Shown piece by piece: positions 60,793-64,000 of a DNA stretch of 64,000 nt; the stretch's first letter is position 1; each line of letters starts with the position of its first letter. A program made the position numbers and the translations under genes. The notes beneath the pieces are model-generated. The model made no database searches. It saw only the letters and a list, made by a program, of their open reading frames with translations, and was not told the DNA's origin. The stretch lies in contig NZ_KZ319287.1 of assembly GCF_002744755.1 (NCBI RefSeq), forward strand, positions 496,001 to 560,000. The letters are read 5' to 3'. Origin of the DNA: Leeuwenhoekiella nanhaiensis (GTDB taxonomy: Bacteria; Bacteroidota; Bacteroidia; Flavobacteriales; Flavobacteriaceae).

Positions 60793-61581
60793 ATGGCAAA
60801 AACAGAAAATGTAAAGGATTTACTGGACGCTGGTGTACACTTTGGTCACCTAACCAGAAGATGGGATCCAAACATGGCACCATATATCTATATGGAACGC
60901 AATGGCATTCACATCATAAATCTGTACAAAACTGCTGCAAAACTTAGCGAAGCTTCAGAAGCCCTAAGTAAAATCGCAGCTTCAGGTAGAAAAATACTTT
61001 TTGTAGCTACCAAAAAACAAGCAAAAGAAATAGTTGCAGATCACGCAGGTCGTGCTAAGATGCCTTACATCACAGAGCGCTGGCCGGGTGGTATGTTAAC
61101 CAACTTCGTAACCATACGTAAAGCGGTTAAGAAAATGCAAACGGTAGATCGTATGAAACAAGACGGTCGTTTTGACAGCTTGTCTAAAAAAGAGCAATTA
61201 CAAATGAACCGTATGCGTGACAAGCTCGAGAAGAACTTAGGTTCTATCGAAGATATGACACGTCTTCCGGGAGCTTTATTTGTAGTTGACATCAAGCGTG
61301 AGCACATTGCGATTAAAGAAGCACAAAAATTAAACATTCCAATCTTTGCGATGGTAGATACCAACTCAGACCCACGTCAGGTTGATTATGCCATCCCATC
61401 TAATGACGATGCTTCAAAATCTATTGAAAAAATCATCGCTAACGTAGCAGACGCTATCGTAGAAGGTCTTTCTGAGCGTAAAGCAAACAAAGACAAAGAC
61501 GATAAGCCAAAAGCTAAAAAAGCTGACAAGCCTGCAAAAGCTAAAAAAGCTAAAGCAGTAGCTAGCGACGAAGAAGAATAG
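60793..61581 (+). CDS. rpsB: 30S ribosomal protein S2
   Basis: A 262-residue protein ([56 protein letters not shown]) with a Lys/Ala-rich C-terminal tail of about 35 residues. It is followed by tsf, the normal partner, but a strong hairpin lies between them at 61606-61649. Confidence 0.97.
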   Translation: MAKTENVKDLLDAGVHFGHLTRRWDPNMAPYIYMERNGIHIINLYKTAAKLSEASEALSKIAASGRKILFVATKKQAKEIVADHAGRAKMPYITERWPGGMLTNFVTIRKAVKKMQTVDRMKQDGRFDSLSKKEQLQMNRMRDKLEKNLGSIEDMTRLPGALFVVDIKREHIAIKEAQKLNIPIFAMVDTNSDPRQVDYAIPSNDDASKSIEKIIANVADAIVEGLSERKANKDKDDKPKAKKADKPAKAKKAKAVASDEEE

Positions 61582-61605
61582 TATTTAACAATTTGATAAT
61601 AGCTG

Positions 61606-61649
61606 AAGTCGTTTAGTATACTGCAATTTTGCACTAAACTAAACGACTT
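61606..61649 (+). terminator. Hairpin between rpsB and tsf
   Basis: AAGTCGTTTAGT (61606-61617) pairs with ACTAAACGACTT (61638-61649), a 12-bp perfect stem with a 20-base loop, followed by TTGTTTT. It may attenuate read-through from rpsB to tsf. Confidence 0.72.
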
Positions 61650-61677
61650 TTGTTTTAACTCATAAAACGTAAATAAC

Positions 61678-62643
61678 ATGGCAAAAATAACAGCCGCAGA
61701 AGTAAATAAACTAAGACAGGCTACCGGTGCCGGTATGATGGATTGTAAAAATGCATTAGTAGAGGCAGACGGGGATTTTGACAAAGCAATTGCTGTACTT
61801 CGTAAGAAAGGTCAGAAAGTTGCTGAAAAGCGTGCAGATCGCGATTCAAGCGAAGGTGTTGTTGTGGCAAAAATCAACGACGCTAACAATAAGGGTGTGG
61901 TATTCTCTTTGAACTGTGAGACCGACTTTGTTGCGAAAAATGATACCTATGTAGAATTGGCTACTAAATTGGGTGAAATCGCAATCAACCACGACTCAAA
62001 AGAATCATTCCTTGAAGCAGATTTTGAAGGAATGACCGTTTCTGAAAAATTAATCGAACAAACCGGTGTTATTGGTGAGAAATTAGAAATCGATGGTTTT
62101 GAAGTGCTTGAGGCTCCTTTTGTAGGTTCTTACGTGCACGGAAACAAAATCGGTGCGTTGACCGGTCTTTCTAAAGCTACAGACAATGCTGAAGAAACTG
62201 CTAAGGTAGTATCTATGCAGGTTGCTTCTATGGGTGCAACAACTTTGTCTTACAAGGATTTTGATCCTGAATTTGTAGCTAACGAAACCGAAGCGCGTAT
62301 CGCAGCTATCGAAAAAGAAAATGAAGAGCTGGGACGTTTAGGTAAAACCAAAAAGAACGTACCGCTTTACATCTCTATGTCTCAATTAACTCCTGAAGTT
62401 ATGGCTAAGGCAGAAGCAGATATCAAAGAAGAGTTGAAAGCAGAAGGTAAGCCTGAGCAAATCTGGGATCGTATCGTTCCTGGTAAGCTAGAGCGTTTTG
62501 TTGCAGACAACACTACTCTTGATAACGAGAAAGCATTACTTGACCAGGTATTTATTATGGATGACAGCAAGAATGTTGCTCAGTACGTAAAAGATCAGGG
62601 TGATGCAGAAGTGGTAGGCTTTAAGCGCGTAAGCTTAGCTTAA
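61678..62643 (+). CDS. tsf: Elongation factor Ts
   Basis: A 321-residue nucleotide exchange factor for EF-Tu. The N-terminal UBA-like domain (VNKLRQATGAGMMDCKNALVEADGD) and the exchange core (VVFSLNCETDFVAKND, with the TDFV motif that contacts EF-Tu) are present. Length is longer than E. coli EF-Ts (283), as in other Bacteroidota, due to an extra segment near 215-255 (EARIAAIEKENEELGRLGKT). Confidence 0.97.
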   Translation: MAKITAAEVNKLRQATGAGMMDCKNALVEADGDFDKAIAVLRKKGQKVAEKRADRDSSEGVVVAKINDANNKGVVFSLNCETDFVAKNDTYVELATKLGEIAINHDSKESFLEADFEGMTVSEKLIEQTGVIGEKLEIDGFEVLEAPFVGSYVHGNKIGALTGLSKATDNAEETAKVVSMQVASMGATTLSYKDFDPEFVANETEARIAAIEKENEELGRLGKTKKNVPLYISMSQLTPEVMAKAEADIKEELKAEGKPEQIWDRIVPGKLERFVADNTTLDNEKALLDQVFIMDDSKNVAQYVKDQGDAEVVGFKRVSLA

Positions 62644-62670
62644 TTCGTTTTGACGAAATTGAATAATTAA

Positions 62671-62694
62671 AAAGGCTGCCAATGGGTAGCCTTT
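62671..62694 (+). terminator. Terminator of tsf
   Basis: AAAGGCTGCC (62671-62680) pairs with GGTAGCCTTT (62685-62694), with one G-U pair and the loop AATG, followed by a T run. Clear Rho-independent shape. Confidence 0.88.
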
Positions 62695-62737
62695 TTTTGT
62701 TTGTGATTTCCGCTTTTACCACAACCACATTTAACCG

Positions 62738-62745
62738 TATATTTG
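62738..62745 (+). promoter_or_regulatory. pyrH -7 element
   Basis: TATATTTG is a perfect TAnnTTTG, 19 bases before the ATG at 62765. With the tsf terminator upstream, pyrH is a new transcription unit. Confidence 0.68.
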
Positions 62746-62764
62746 CCCAAAATTTTCTACAGCC

Positions 62765-63472
62765 ATGCAATACAAACGCATTCTACTTAAATTATCAGGT
62801 GAAGCATTAATGGGAAAACGCCAGTATGGCATTGACCCCGATCGTTTAGCAGAATATGCAGATGAGATCAAAAGTGTTTTAGATAAAGGTGTAGAAGTGG
62901 CAATCGTAATTGGTGGCGGAAACATCTTTCGAGGCGTAGCCGGTGCCAGCCGAGGGATGGACCGCGTACAGGGCGATCATATGGGGATGCTGGCAACCGT
63001 GATCAACGGTTTGGCCTTACAAAGCGCTCTTGAAGAAGCCGGTATTCAAACCCGTCTGCAAAGTGCTATAAAAATAAATGAAGTGGCAGAGCCGTTTATC
63101 CGCCGTCGCGCGATACGTCACTTAGAAAAAGGTCGTGTGGTTATTTTTGGTGGGGGTACCGGTAACCCGTATTTTACTACAGATTCTGCTGCGGTATTGC
63201 GTGCTATTGAAATAAATGCTGACGTGATTCTTAAAGGAACTCGTGTAGACGGTATTTACACCAGCGATCCGGAGAAAGACAGCAAAGCCGTAAAGTTTGA
63301 CTTCATCAGTTTTGAAGATGTGCTGCAAAAAGGCCTGAAAGTAATGGATACCACAGCATTTACACTAAGCCAGGAAAATGAATTGCCTATCATCGTTTTC
63401 GATATGAACAAGCAGGGTAATCTGCTTAAAGTGGTTGAGGGCGAAAACATAGGCACCACCGTAAACCTCTAA
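62765..63472 (+). CDS. pyrH: UMP kinase
   Basis: A 235-residue amino-acid-kinase-fold enzyme phosphorylating UMP to UDP. Motifs: [54 protein letters not shown] and [14 protein letters not shown]. Full length. It precedes frr, the usual order tsf-pyrH-frr. Confidence 0.97.
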   Translation: MQYKRILLKLSGEALMGKRQYGIDPDRLAEYADEIKSVLDKGVEVAIVIGGGNIFRGVAGASRGMDRVQGDHMGMLATVINGLALQSALEEAGIQTRLQSAIKINEVAEPFIRRRAIRHLEKGRVVIFGGGTGNPYFTTDSAAVLRAIEINADVILKGTRVDGIYTSDPEKDSKAVKFDFISFEDVLQKGLKVMDTTAFTLSQENELPIIVFDMNKQGNLLKVVEGENIGTTVNL

Positions 63473-63582
63473 CGGGCTAAATCACGAATTAAAAACCGTG
63501 CATTTTTTTGCGCAGCGGTTATTACCAAAATGATTTTACTATTTTTGACTGGTTTTTTTAAAAAGCTAAAATTCTAAAAGCT

Positions 63583-64000
63583 ATGAACGAAGACATTCAA
63601 TTTATATTAGACGAGACTAAAGAAGCGATGGAAAATGCCATCGTTCACCTGAAGAAGCAATTTGCAAACATTCGTGCCGGTAAGGCGAGTCCGTCTATGG
63701 TAGGTAGTGTAATGGTTGACTATTACGGCAGCCAGACTCCACTTACGCAGGTGGCCAACGTTAACACTCCTGATGGTCGTACGTTGTCTATTCAGCCCTG
63801 GGAAAAGGCCATGATTCCTGAAATTGAAAAAGCGATTATGAACTCAAACCTGGGCTTCAACCCGATGAATAACGGAGAGAGTGTGATCATCAATGTACCA
63901 CCTCTTACTGAAGAACGTCGTAAAGATTTGGTAAAGCAAGCCAAAGCCGAAGCGGAAGATTCTAAAATCGGGGTGCGTAACGACCGCAAAAATGCTAACA
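63583..64000 (+). CDS. frr: Ribosome recycling factor, N-terminal part (cut by window edge)
   Basis: An open frame from the ATG at 63583 to the window edge, 139 complete codons of about 185 expected. It encodes MNEDIQFILDETKEAMENA, then FANIRAGKASPSMV, YYGSQTPLTQVANVNTPDGR and NVPPLTEERRKDLVKQAK, all diagnostic of RRF, which splits post-termination ribosomes together with EF-G. It follows pyrH after 110 bases. No downstream part is visible. Confidence 0.95.
   Translation, partial: MNEDIQFILDETKEAMENAIVHLKKQFANIRAGKASPSMVGSVMVDYYGSQTPLTQVANVNTPDGRTLSIQPWEKAMIPEIEKAIMNSNLGFNPMNNGESVIINVPPLTEERRKDLVKQAKAEAEDSKIGVRNDRKNAN

Noticed and set aside
1-64000. CRISPR arrays, insertion sequences, prophage, tRNA or rRNA genes
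   Set aside because: I saw no regularly spaced repeats with spacers, no transposase or phage proteins, and no cloverleaf or rRNA sequence in the gaps.

Overview
The window reads as a chromosomal segment of a marine-type member of the Flavobacteriaceae (Bacteroidota). Supporting signs are TonB-dependent receptors carrying N-terminal carboxypeptidase-regulatory-like domains, a SusC/SusD pair, a C-terminal T9SS sorting domain, DUF5916 and DUF3667 proteins, and a flavobacterial gene order (polyprenyl synthase, small barrel protein, sucA, sucB). Many genes also have the Bacteroidota promoter element TAnnTTTG just upstream. The genus cannot be fixed from sequence alone. I see no rRNA, tRNA, CRISPR array, transposase or prophage gene.

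Layout. (1) 1-8037, minus strand: a nitrate assimilation cluster. nirB, nirD, a DUF4202 gene, a nitrate-sensor-like histidine kinase and a NarL-type regulator form one operon; narK and the start of the assimilatory nitrate reductase gene follow. narK and nirB share the same promoter/operator layout at identical spacing. (2) 8258-12100, plus strand: a sigma-54 regulatory unit made of a membrane four-helix-bundle sensor, a soluble histidine kinase and an NtrC-type activator, followed by a small secreted protein. Both the operon and the small gene have a CGGGTAA/TTACCCG palindrome about 130 bp upstream of a -24/-12 promoter, which predicts a closed autoregulated circuit. (3) 12193-23077: mixed genes, namely a DUF1440-like membrane protein, an ankyrin protein overlapping an unknown gene, an exonuclease with a DUF294 regulator, tadA, dxs, a secreted M36 protease and dgt. 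(4) 23252-28175: a TonB receptor and a duplicated lipoprotein preceded by six direct repeats at exactly 11-bp intervals, a PhoB/PhoP-like site. (5) 28303-32657: aspS and a GMC dehydrogenase with its small subunit. (6) 32816-39538: an RND efflux operon led by its TetR repressor, with an operator palindrome. (7) 39651-45738: polyprenyl synthase and the two 2-oxoglutarate dehydrogenase genes. (8) 45795-58473: a CBM9-like protein, polA, a SusCD pair and a DUF5916 protein. (9) 58730-64000: a DUF3667 protein and the rplM-rpsI-rpsB-tsf-pyrH-frr translation cluster, with frr cut by the window edge.

The most interesting material is regulatory: the shared nitrate promoter, the sigma-54 circuit, the six-unit 11-bp repeat array, and the TetR operator. 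Each was read directly from base positions; their binding proteins are inferred.
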